Origin: Albimonas sp036154955
Lineage (GTDB): Bacteria; Pseudomonadota; Alphaproteobacteria; Rhodobacterales; Rhodobacteraceae
Length of the DNA stretch: 64,000 nt
Assembly (NCBI GenBank): GCA_036154955.1
Contig: JAYZWL010000147.1
Location: 1 to 64,000, forward strand
Direction of reading: 5' to 3'
Part shown: one piece after another, positions 53,572 to 61,381 of the stretch
Layout of the letters: each line of letters begins with the position of its first letter
How positions within the stretch are numbered: the first letter of the stretch is position 1
Program-made: the position numbers and the translations under genes
The notes under the pieces: model-generated
Database searches by the model: none
What the model was told of the DNA's origin: nothing
Seen by the model: only the letters and a program-made list of their open reading frames with translations

Positions 53572-54735
53572 TCAGTTCAGGTCGTTGATCAGCCGCAGGG
53601 TCGCCGCCGCCGGGGTCAGCACCGAGGCCACGATGCGCAGGGCCTTCTGGGTGTTGGCGAAATCGGCGTTGGCCACGTAGATGATGTCCCCATCCTGCAC
53701 CAGGAAGCGCCGGGCGAGGAAGAACGAGCCCGGGTCCGACAGGTCGAGATTATAGACCACCGGCGACATCGGCCCGGTTCCCAGGCTGACCGTCGGCGCC
53801 TCGGTCGCGGCTGCCTCGGGGGTGCGGGGCAGCGCGCGGGCCAGTTCCACCGGCTCGTAGCGGAACACGTAGACCGACTCGGGGCTGGCGAGATTGTCGT
53901 TCAGGCCGCCGACATCGGCCAGCGCCTCGTCCAGGGTGACCACCTCGGTCGCGAAGGGCATGCGGCGGGGGCGGTTGGCGGCGCCCATGATCGAATAGCT
54001 CTCGTTCGAGTCCATCACCGTGATCACGTCGCCGGGCATCACCCGCACGTTCTGCGCCGGCTCGCGCAGGATGCGGGACAGGTGGGTCTGGGCCTGCACG
54101 TCGCCGCGGGTGAGCCGGACCAGCGCCCGGTGCGCGGGCGACGAGGTTCCGCCCGAGGCGGCGAGCACGTCGAGCACCCGCTCCCCCACCCCCGCCAGCG
54201 GCACGCGGCCGGCCTTGGCGGCGCCGTCGCCGATCACCGTGACCGCGGAGACCGGCGAGCGTTCCAGCGTGACCAGCACCTGCGGGTCGATGGCCTTGCC
54301 CTCCAGCGCCTTGACCACGGCGGCGGAGACCGCTTCGGGCGTGCGGCCGGCGGCGCGGACGCGCCCGGCATAGGGCACCGAGATGTCGCCGGAGGACCCG
54401 ATGCGCTGGCGGGGCAGGTTCGACCCGCGCGAGCCCATGCCGTTGCCGGAGAACACGCCGCCCTCCACCGCCTCCCACACCGTGACGGCGACCTCGTCGC
54501 CGACCTTGAACTGGAAGTTCTGGCCGCCGCCGCGGGTCAGGTCCGCGGGCGGCTCCAGCCGGCGACGGTCGAGCACGTCCAGCGTGTCGGGGGTGATCTC
54601 GGCGAAGGCGAAGGGCTGAAGCGTGGTCGCGGGGTCGATCACCGCCTCCTGCACCGCGCCGCTGGTGGGGCCGTTCATCGGCAACGAGGCGCATCCGGCC
54701 AGCGCGATGGCCGCGCCGATCACCCAAGCCCGCAT
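53572..54735 (-). CDS. Outer-membrane polysaccharide export lipoprotein (Wza/KpsD family)
   Basis: The 387-residue protein has a lipoprotein signal (IGAAIALAGCASLP, lipobox Cys near 15). The polysaccharide export domain follows (FKVGDEVAVTVWEA, GSSGDISVPYAGRVRAAGRTPEAVSAAV), then SLBB-type repeats (VTVIGDGAAKAGRVPLAG..., VMPGDVITVMDSNESYSIMGAANRP). It would form the outer-membrane exit of the capsule system. It converges on the KpsS-like gene at 52161. Confidence 0.9.
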   Translation of the reverse strand: MRAWVIGAAIALAGCASLPMNGPTSGAVQEAVIDPATTLQPFAFAEITPDTLDVLDRRRLEPPADLTRGGGQNFQFKVGDEVAVTVWEAVEGGVFSGNGMGSRGSNLPRQRIGSSGDISVPYAGRVRAAGRTPEAVSAAVVKALEGKAIDPQVLVTLERSPVSAVTVIGDGAAKAGRVPLAGVGERVLDVLAASGGTSSPAHRALVRLTRGDVQAQTHLSRILREPAQNVRVMPGDVITVMDSNESYSIMGAANRPRRMPFATEVVTLDEALADVGGLNDNLASPESVYVFRYEPVELARALPRTPEAAATEAPTVSLGTGPMSPVVYNLDLSDPGSFFLARRFLVQDGDIIYVANADFANTQKALRIVASVLTPAAATLRLINDLN

Positions 54736-54924
54736 GATCCGCCTCTCCCGATCCGTTTCAGCCTGGCCGCGGCGCCTTTCGCGCGCGGCGAGATGGGGTT
54801 GTGCATCGGCGGGGCCGCGCAGGCAACCCGCGCGACGCCACAGGCGGGGGCGCGGGCGCGGGAAGCGGGCGGAAAGGGCGGGAACAGGCGGGCGAACCGT
54901 GGGCCGCGGAGACCGCGGACGGGG

Positions 54925-55299
54925 TCAGGCCCTGCGGCGACGGGCGCGCAGGCCGATCGCGGCGCCGGACAGCGCCATGCCCAGCAGGGTCAGGGCCGCG
55001 GGCAGCGGCACCGCGGAGGCCTCCGCCGTCGGGGCGGGCGCGGTGGCGACCGGGCCGGCGACGACCAGCAGCGCCGGCCCGGGATCGGGTCGGTCGCAGC
55101 CCGGCGCGTCGATGCAGGGCCAGGCCTGAACGCCCGCGAAAGCCGGCGAGGCGGGCGCGCCGGACTCGGACGCCAGGTCGCCGAACAGCAGGCCGTCGGA
55201 CGGACCGGTGAGGTCGGTCTCCGCCAGGGCGGACACGGCGACGACGGCCGCGACGGCGATGCCGAAGGCGGCGAAGCTCATGGACTGGCGGGCGGACAC
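54925..55299 (-). CDS. VPLPA-CTERM sorting-domain surface protein
   Basis: The 124-residue exported protein has a signal peptide (MSFAAFGIAVAAVVAVSALA). Its short mature part contains two Cys (WPCIDAPGCDRP), and its end carries the tripartite C-terminal sorting signal: AVPLPAALTLLG, a hydrophobic helix, and RARRRRA. In Rhodobacterales the VPLPA-CTERM signal is handled by an exosortase and is linked to exopolysaccharide loci. No exosortase lies in this window. GTG 55299 has GGAGAG at 6 bases; ATG 55281 is an alternative. Confidence 0.8.
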   Translation of the reverse strand: MSARQSMSFAAFGIAVAAVVAVSALAETDLTGPSDGLLFGDLASESGAPASPAFAGVQAWPCIDAPGCDRPDPGPALLVVAGPVATAPAPTAEASAVPLPAALTLLGMALSGAAIGLRARRRRA

Positions 55300-55613
55300 G
55301 GACGACTCTCCGACTGTTGGTCGGAAATCAATATCGGCGAAGCGACGTGACCGCAGCGTGACCGATGCTGCACTGCGCAAATCGGTCGCGGGCGCCGACC
55401 GGAAACCGCCCCCTTTCGCCCCCCCGAGGTCGCTTCTCGCCTTCCGCCCCCGGCCTGTGCTATGCCCCCGGCAGCGCCGCGGCCCGGCGGCGCCGCCCGC
55501 CCTGCGGGACCCCGCCGGACCGCTGCGCAGGCCCGCGCCCCCGCGCTCGCCCGCGCGCGCCCTCCCCGGGCGCGGCGACGCCCGCGCGGCCGCAAGCAGG
55601 AGACCGCCGCCGC
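55300..55613. other. Divergent region upstream of the kpsMTE operon
   Basis: 314 bp between the VPLPA-CTERM gene (minus) and kpsM (plus). The first 80 bp are AT-richer (AAATCAATATC around 55325) and probably hold the promoter of the minus gene. No gene or clear operator is seen. Confidence 0.45.
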
Positions 55614-56438
55614 ATGGCGACCCGCAGCGATCCGCAATCCGGCCCGGCGCCGGTCCTCAGCGCCGATCCCTCGCCGCTTCGCGTGCATCTGCGCGTGGTG
55701 CGCGCCCTGCTGATGCGCGAGATGTCGGCCCGCTACGGCCGCACCACCGGCGGCTATTTCTGGGCGGTGGCGGAGCCGGTGGGCATGATCATGATCACCG
55801 CCCTGGCCTTCGCGGCGCTGGCCCGGACGCCGGAGCTGGGGCAGAGCTTCATGGTGTTCTTCGCCACCGGCTACCTGAGCTTCAACTTCTACCGCATCAC
55901 CGCGCAGCAGCTGTCGACGGCGGTGCGCAACAACTACGCCCTGCTGCAATATCCCAACGTCACCCCCTATGACGCGCTGGTCGCCCGGCTGGCGCTGCAG
56001 ACGCTGACCAACCTGTTCGTCGCGGTGATCATCATGGGCGTCGCGGTCTGGTGGACGTCGGAACCCGTGCGCCCGGACTTCCCGCTTCTGGCCGGCGCCG
56101 TCGCCGCCGCCACGCTGATGGCCGCCGGCGCGGGCTTCATGAACGCGGTGCTGTTCCACGTCTTCCCGACCTACGAACAGCTGTTCAACATCGTCAACCG
56201 GCCGCTGTTCCTGGTCTCGGGCATCTTCTTCACCCCGGAATCCATGCCCAGCCAGCTGCGCGACCTGCTGGCGCTGAACCCGCTGGTGCATGTGATCTCG
56301 GCGTTCCGGCAGGGGATCTACCCGGTCTATCACGCCACGCTCAGCTCGCTGGAATATCCGTTCGCGGTGGGGCTGGTGTCCCTGTTCTTCGGGATGATCC
56401 TGCTCAGGCGCTACGATGAGAGGCTGGTGGAGCGGTGA
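55614..56438 (+). CDS. kpsM: Capsular polysaccharide ABC transporter permease
   Basis: The 274-residue inner-membrane permease has six helices: VVRALLMREMSARYGRTTGGYFWAVAEPVGMIM at the start, FFATGYLSFNFYRITAQQLSTAV, ALQTLTNLFVAVIIMGVAVW, NRPLFLVSGIFFTPESMPSQLRDLLALNPLVHVISAFR, and a short C-terminal tail. This is the KpsM/ABC-2 type. It moves the finished polysaccharide across the membrane with KpsT. AGGAG precedes the ATG; the stop overlaps kpsT. Confidence 0.93.
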   Translation: MATRSDPQSGPAPVLSADPSPLRVHLRVVRALLMREMSARYGRTTGGYFWAVAEPVGMIMITALAFAALARTPELGQSFMVFFATGYLSFNFYRITAQQLSTAVRNNYALLQYPNVTPYDALVARLALQTLTNLFVAVIIMGVAVWWTSEPVRPDFPLLAGAVAAATLMAAGAGFMNAVLFHVFPTYEQLFNIVNRPLFLVSGIFFTPESMPSQLRDLLALNPLVHVISAFRQGIYPVYHATLSSLEYPFAVGLVSLFFGMILLRRYDERLVER

Positions 56439-57196
56439 TCGAGCTTCAGGACGTCTCCAAGGCCTACCCGATCAAGGGCGGGGTCAAGACGGTGCTGGAA
56501 GGCCTGAGCATGACCATCCCGCGCACGCGCTCCCTGGCGCTGCTGGGGCGCAACGGGGCGGGCAAGTCGACGCTGCTGTCGATGATCGCCGGCTCGATCA
56601 AGCCGGACCGGGGGCGGATCGTGCGCAACTGCCGGGTCAGCTTCCCGCTGGGCTTCGCCGGCTCGTTCCACCGGGACATGACCGGGGCGCAGAACCTGCG
56701 CTTCGTCTCGCGCATCTACGGGGTCGACGCGGAGATGCTGACCGACTACGTCTCCGACTTCGCGGAGCTGGGGCCCTATCTGAACCAGCCGGTGCGGGTC
56801 TATTCCTCGGGCATGAAGGCGCGGCTGGCCTTCGGGGTGTCGATGGGCATCGCCTTCGACACCTATCTGGTGGACGAGCTGACCGCGGTGGGCGACCAGA
56901 ACTTCCGGATCAAGAGCCGGCGGGTGTTCGAGGAGAAGCTCTCGACGTCCAACGTGGTGATGGTGTCGCATTCGGTGGGGCAGCTGCGCGACTACTGCAA
57001 TTGCGGCATGGTGCTGGAGAATGGCCGGGTCGAGGTCTACGACGACCTGGAAGAGGCCATCGAGCGGCATGAGGAGAACATGCGGCTGTCGCGCGAGGAC
57101 GACGGCGGGCCGCGCGGCCGCCGGCGCCGCCGGGAGGCGGCGAAGGTGAAGGCCAGGATGAAGCGGCGCCGCGGGGCGCGTCGGGGAATGATCTGA
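56435..57196 (+). CDS. kpsT: Capsular polysaccharide ABC transporter ATP-binding protein
   Basis: The 253-residue ATPase has Walker A GRNGAGKS, the KpsT-type signature VYSSGMKARLAFGVSMG, Walker B TYLVDELTAVGD and the switch His in VMVSHSVGQLRDYC. A very basic tail (RRRRREAAKVKARMKRRRGARRG) ends the protein. GTG 56435 overlaps the kpsM stop as GTGA. Confidence 0.93.
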   Translation: MIELQDVSKAYPIKGGVKTVLEGLSMTIPRTRSLALLGRNGAGKSTLLSMIAGSIKPDRGRIVRNCRVSFPLGFAGSFHRDMTGAQNLRFVSRIYGVDAEMLTDYVSDFAELGPYLNQPVRVYSSGMKARLAFGVSMGIAFDTYLVDELTAVGDQNFRIKSRRVFEEKLSTSNVVMVSHSVGQLRDYCNCGMVLENGRVEVYDDLEEAIERHEENMRLSREDDGGPRGRRRRREAAKVKARMKRRRGARRGMI

Positions 57197-57197
57197 G

Positions 57198-58649
57198 ATG
57201 GACCGCAACGACAGGACCCCCGGGAACGACGGGCGCGGCGCGAACGCCGACGGCGCCGCCGCCGAGAACCAGGACGCCGAGGAGCTGTCCCCCGACGAGG
57301 AGGCCGCCCGCCAGGCCCGCCGGCGCGAACGGCGGCTGGCCCGCCGCGAGGCCGCGGCGGATGCGGACGCCGAGGCGGAGGCGCAGGACGCCATCGCCCG
57401 TCCGGACCCCGCCGCGCGGCGCCCGGGCGGCGGCGGCTCCGGCGGGGGCGGCGGGCGCCGCCGCTCGGTCGTGGTCGACGTGCAGAGCGACGCGCTGGTC
57501 GCCCGGGCCCGACGGCGCCGGTTCTGGTCCCGGGTGCGGCTGTGGCTGTCCTTCGTGCTGCTGGTCGGCGCGCCCTCGGCGCTGGCGGGCTGGTATCTGA
57601 ACTTCGTCGCCGCCGACCAGTACGCCAGCCAGGTCAGCTTCGCGGTGCGCAGCCTCGATTCCGCCCTGCCCTCGCCGGTGACGGAACTGTTCGGAGGCGC
57701 CTCCGACTCCACCGCCGGCGACAGCCAGATGCTGTTCGAATACCTCCAGTCGCAGCCGCTGGTGGAGCTGATCGGCAAGGATGTGGACCTTGAGGAGGTC
57801 TACAACCGGCCCGAGGCGGACTGGCTGTTCTCCCTCGGCCGCGAGCGGACGGTGGAGGAGCGGGTCGAATACTGGAACCGCGCCGTCACCGTCTCCTACG
57901 ACACGTCGTCGGGCATCATCTATGTGGAGGTGCGCGCCTTCCGTCCCGGCGACGCGCAGGCGTTGGCCCAGGCGGCGCTGAAGGAAAGCGAGACGCTGAT
58001 CAACGGGTTGAGCACCGGGGCGCGGCAGGACGCGGTGCGCTTCGCCCAGGTGGACCTCGCCGAGGCGGAGGGCCGGATCCGGGAGGCGCGGGTGGCGCTG
58101 CAGGCGTTCCGCTCGGGCCAGGGGACGGCGGACATCTCCGGCGACATCACCCAGCAGATGCAGCTGATCGGCCAGTTGCGCGCCCGCCGCGCCGAGGCGC
58201 AGGCGGAATACGACAGCCGCAAGGACCTGCTGGGCGCGGACAGCCCCACCCTGTCGGCCCTGCGCCGGCGGGTGGAGAGCCTCGACGCCCAGATCGCGGA
58301 GGCGGAGCGGGTGATCTCGGCGGAGGCCCCCGCGGGCGCGGAGGGCGCGGCGCCCGCCCCCGGCGCGGCGCGCGAGACGCTGGCCGAGGCCGCCGGCGCG
58401 CAGGAGGAGCTGCAGGTGGAGCTGGAGCTGGCGACGCGGATGTATGTGGCCGCCCAGTCATCGCTGGAGGCGGCGCGGGCCGATGCGCGGCGCGCGCAGC
58501 GCTATCTCGCCACCCATATCCGCCCGACGCTGGCCGAAGAGCCGGAATACCCGCTGCGCCTGACCTGGACCGCGGCGATCTTCGTGACCCTGCTGCTGGC
58601 CTGGTCGATCCTGCAGCTCATCATCGGCTCGATCCGCGACCGGAGCTGA
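57198..58649 (+). CDS. kpsE: Capsule export inner-membrane protein, KpsE/PCP family
   Basis: The 483-residue protein starts with a long charged region (about 100 residues, Asp/Glu/Arg and then Gly-rich). A membrane helix follows (LWLSFVLLVGAPSALAGWYLN), then the YASQVSFAVRS strand, a long coiled-coil periplasmic part (residues about 270-440), and RPTLAEEPEYPLRLTWTA before the last helix. This is the layout of KpsE-like copolymerases that bridge KpsMT and the outer-membrane exporter. It starts 1 bp after the kpsT stop. Confidence 0.9.
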   Translation: MDRNDRTPGNDGRGANADGAAAENQDAEELSPDEEAARQARRRERRLARREAAADADAEAEAQDAIARPDPAARRPGGGGSGGGGGRRRSVVVDVQSDALVARARRRRFWSRVRLWLSFVLLVGAPSALAGWYLNFVAADQYASQVSFAVRSLDSALPSPVTELFGGASDSTAGDSQMLFEYLQSQPLVELIGKDVDLEEVYNRPEADWLFSLGRERTVEERVEYWNRAVTVSYDTSSGIIYVEVRAFRPGDAQALAQAALKESETLINGLSTGARQDAVRFAQVDLAEAEGRIREARVALQAFRSGQGTADISGDITQQMQLIGQLRARRAEAQAEYDSRKDLLGADSPTLSALRRRVESLDAQIAEAERVISAEAPAGAEGAAPAPGAARETLAEAAGAQEELQVELELATRMYVAAQSSLEAARADARRAQRYLATHIRPTLAEEPEYPLRLTWTAAIFVTLLLAWSILQLIIGSIRDRS

Positions 58650-58838
58650 GGCGCCTCGGGTCGGAGGCGCCGCGACGATCCGGGCGCCGGGCGGGGCGGT
58701 TCCGCCCGCGGCGCGGCCCGGCCGGACGAGGGCGGACCCGTCTCCGCCCGGAAACGACGCCGCCGGCGTTCCGGGTCGAAAGCGGCGCCGGCGCCCGGGC
58801 GCGGACGGCGCGCGGGTCGGGGCGCCGCTCCCCTCCCC

Positions 58839-59984
58839 TCAGCTTTCGCGGTCGGGGCGCACCAGATACTTCTCCCCCGTCGCGCGGCGGGCCCAGGCGC
58901 GGGCCGTCTCAGGGTCCAGCGCCTCGGCCAGCGACACGCGGGCTGTGTAGCGGCTGGCGAAGGTGGTGGTCAGTTCCGCCGCCACTCGGGCCCGCAGCCG
59001 GGTCGCGACCTCGCCTCCCGCGGCGGCGAGGAAATTGGTCAGCAGCCAGCCCCCCGCGCCCCAGCTCAACCCCATGCCCTGCGGGATCACGATCGGCCCC
59101 TCGTCGAGCAGGCCGTAGTGGTAGACCTGCTTGCGCACCGAGGTTCCGTAGGGGCTCCACGGCCTGTCCTTCGCCAGCCCCCGCTCCATCGCGTGGATGA
59201 TCCGACCGCCCAGATCGCCGCCCCCGACCGCGTCGAAGGCCAGCGTCGCGCCGGTGGCCGACACCGCCGCTTCCAGCGCGGCGTCGAAGCCGGGATCGGT
59301 GGAGACGCAGATGTGCTCCGCCCCCTCCGCCCGCAGCGCCTCGGCCTGCGCGGCGGAGCGGACCACGTTGACCAGCCCCACCCCGTCAGCCCTGCAGATG
59401 CGCACCAGCATCCGCCCGAGATTGGAGGCGGCGGCGGTGTGCACCAGCGCCGTGTGGCCCTCCGCCCGCATCGTCTCCAGCATCGACAGCGCGGTCATCG
59501 GGTTGACGTAGGCCGCGGCCCCGTCCTCCGGGTCGGCGCCGTCGGGCAGCGGCAGGCAGTCCGCGGCGCGCAGGGTGCGGAGGCGCGCATACATGCCCCC
59601 GCCCCGCATCGCCACGCGCCGGCCCATGAGCGCCTGCGCCGCGGCGCCGACGCCGGCGGCGACGACCTCGCCCGCGCCCTCGTTGCCTACCGGCAGGGCG
59701 AGGTCGAGCCGCGTGGCCATGCCGCCCATCCGCCCGGCGGGAACCTGCGCGACCAGCCCGGGGCGGCCCTCGATCTCCGCGGCCTTCAGGTCGGCGGGAT
59801 CGGCGGGGCCGAGCAGCACCAGGATGTCGGAGGGGTTGATCGGCGAGGCCTCCACCCGAACCACCACGTCGTCGGGGCCGGGGGCGGGGAGGTCGACCTC
59901 ATGCAGCCCCAGCCGCAATTCGCCCCCCGCGGAGAGGGTCGATCGCATGGCGAGCGTCTTCGGCGGAATCGTCGTGTCGGGCAT
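58839..59984 (-). CDS. Zinc-binding dehydrogenase-family oxidoreductase
   Basis: The 381-residue MDR protein has a GroES-like part (VVVRVEASPINPSDILVLLGPA, LPVGNEGAGEVVAAG) and a Rossmann part (ALVHTAAASNLGRMLVRICRADGV, TLAFDAVGGGDLGGRII). The zinc ligands of alcohol dehydrogenases are missing, so it is a quinone reductase- or enoyl reductase-like enzyme. An inserted segment after ILVLLGPADPADLKAAEIE is typical of a subgroup of unknown substrate. GGAGGAG precedes ATG 59984. Confidence 0.86.
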   Translation of the reverse strand: MPDTTIPPKTLAMRSTLSAGGELRLGLHEVDLPAPGPDDVVVRVEASPINPSDILVLLGPADPADLKAAEIEGRPGLVAQVPAGRMGGMATRLDLALPVGNEGAGEVVAAGVGAAAQALMGRRVAMRGGGMYARLRTLRAADCLPLPDGADPEDGAAAYVNPMTALSMLETMRAEGHTALVHTAAASNLGRMLVRICRADGVGLVNVVRSAAQAEALRAEGAEHICVSTDPGFDAALEAAVSATGATLAFDAVGGGDLGGRIIHAMERGLAKDRPWSPYGTSVRKQVYHYGLLDEGPIVIPQGMGLSWGAGGWLLTNFLAAAGGEVATRLRARVAAELTTTFASRYTARVSLAEALDPETARAWARRATGEKYLVRPDRES

Positions 59985-60061
59985 GTCGGGGCTCCTCCCA
60001 TTTTCGGTTTGGGGCGGAGCCTCGCCCGGCCGGGCCGCGGGCGCAACGGCCCGCGACGACG

Positions 60062-60094
60062 AAAACGGCGCGGCCCCCGGGGGGAGCCGCGCCG
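60062..60094 (-). terminator. Intrinsic terminator of the cys operon
   Basis: On the minus strand a 9-bp GC stem (60094-60086 with 60074-60066) is followed by TTTT (60065-60062), 25-57 bp past the cysH stop. Confidence 0.75.
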
Positions 60095-60118
60095 CGTCGT
60101 TCAGGCCCGCGTCTCGTC

Positions 60119-61381
60119 TCAGGCGGCCTGCGGGTTCCCGCGCACCACGCGCCCGTCGACGATGTGGATGCCGCATTCGGTCTTGTCCGACCCGCGCCAG
60201 CGGCCGGCCCGCGGATCCTCGCCCGGCTTGACCTTGGTGGTGCAGGGGGCGCAGCCGAGGCTGGGGAAGCCCTCCGACACCATCGGGTGCCGGGGCAGGT
60301 TGTGCTGGTCCATGTAGGCGGAGATCCGCTGCGCGTCCCAGTCGGCCAGCGGGTTGAGCTTGATGCGCCCGTTGGCGTCGGCCTCGAAGAGCTTCAGGTC
60401 GGCGCGATCCGCGGTCTGGAACCGCTTGCGGCCCGTGACCCAGGCCTGGAAGGGGGCGAGCGCCCGCTCCAGGGGCCGGGTCTTGCGCAGGTCGCAGCAG
60501 CTGTCGGCGTAGTCCTTGTGCAGGTCGCCGTCCGGATCCTCGCCCTTCACCTCGGCATGGTCGGGGCGCACGAGACGGACGCCGGTCAGGCCCAGATGCT
60601 CCGCCAGCTCCTGCTGATAGGCCAGCGTGGCGGGGAACAGCATCCCGGTTTCGAGGAACAGCACCGGGGTCGCCTTGTCGATCTGGCTGACCATGTGCAG
60701 CAGCGTGGCGCTCTCCGCCCCGAAGGAGGAGACGAGCGCGATGCCGCCGGGGAATTCCTTCTCCAGCCCCGCGCGCAGCACCTCCTGCGCGGTGGCGCCT
60801 GCGTATTTGGCGTTGAGCCGGGCGGCCATCTGCTCCGGCGTTTCCGGGGCGGCCTTGTCGGCGCGGGGGCCGCGGGCCTCGCCGCGGGCCGCGCGGCGGG
60901 CCTCGAAGATCGAGACGGCGCCGCGGGTCAGGCCGGACTGGTAGCTCAGGCTCACCGCGTCCTTGGCCGCGCGCCATTGCGGCTCGGGCTGGCGTGCGGC
61001 CATCGCCTCGGGGATCTCGACGGTGTCGACGCCCACGGCGAGCAGCATCGGGAACTGGTCGGCGATCACCGGGCCCACGGCGCGGATCTCTCCGCGGAAG
61101 CCCAGCGCCCGCAGCCGGCGCGCGATGGAGAAGCCGCGCCCGTCGGCGAAGCTGGGAAAGCGGATCGCCACCAGCGACAGCGAGGGCAGCAGGTCCGCCA
61201 GTTCGCGGGCGTCGGCGTCGGGGCCGACGACCACGCCCAGCCCGGCGACGCCCTTGGGCGCGCCCTCTTCCCGCAGGCGGGCTTCTTCGAGGATCACCTT
61301 CTCGCCCTTCGGCGCGGCCTGGCCTTCGGCCAGCTTGACCCAGGTGTCGGGGATCGGTCCGTTCGCATCACGCAGCGGCAT
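60119..61381 (-). CDS. cysH: Fused DUF934 and phosphoadenylyl/adenylyl-sulfate reductase
   Basis: The 420-residue product joins two usually separate proteins. Residues 1 to about 165 are a DUF934 domain (LVAIRFPSFADGRGFSIARRLRALGFRGEIRAVG). From about 187 on it is CysH: IALVSSFGAESATLLHMV (P-loop-like), PVLFLETGMLFPATLAYQQEL, the iron-sulfur Cys pairs in SCCDLRK and LGCAPCT, and the catalytic Cys in KTECGIHI. The Cys-Cys and Cys-x-x-Cys pairs indicate a [4Fe-4S] APS-type reductase. It reduces activated sulfate to sulfite. It overlaps cysI by 14 bp. Confidence 0.9.
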   Translation of the reverse strand: MPLRDANGPIPDTWVKLAEGQAAPKGEKVILEEARLREEGAPKGVAGLGVVVGPDADARELADLLPSLSLVAIRFPSFADGRGFSIARRLRALGFRGEIRAVGPVIADQFPMLLAVGVDTVEIPEAMAARQPEPQWRAAKDAVSLSYQSGLTRGAVSIFEARRAARGEARGPRADKAAPETPEQMAARLNAKYAGATAQEVLRAGLEKEFPGGIALVSSFGAESATLLHMVSQIDKATPVLFLETGMLFPATLAYQQELAEHLGLTGVRLVRPDHAEVKGEDPDGDLHKDYADSCCDLRKTRPLERALAPFQAWVTGRKRFQTADRADLKLFEADANGRIKLNPLADWDAQRISAYMDQHNLPRHPMVSEGFPSLGCAPCTTKVKPGEDPRAGRWRGSDKTECGIHIVDGRVVRGNPQAA

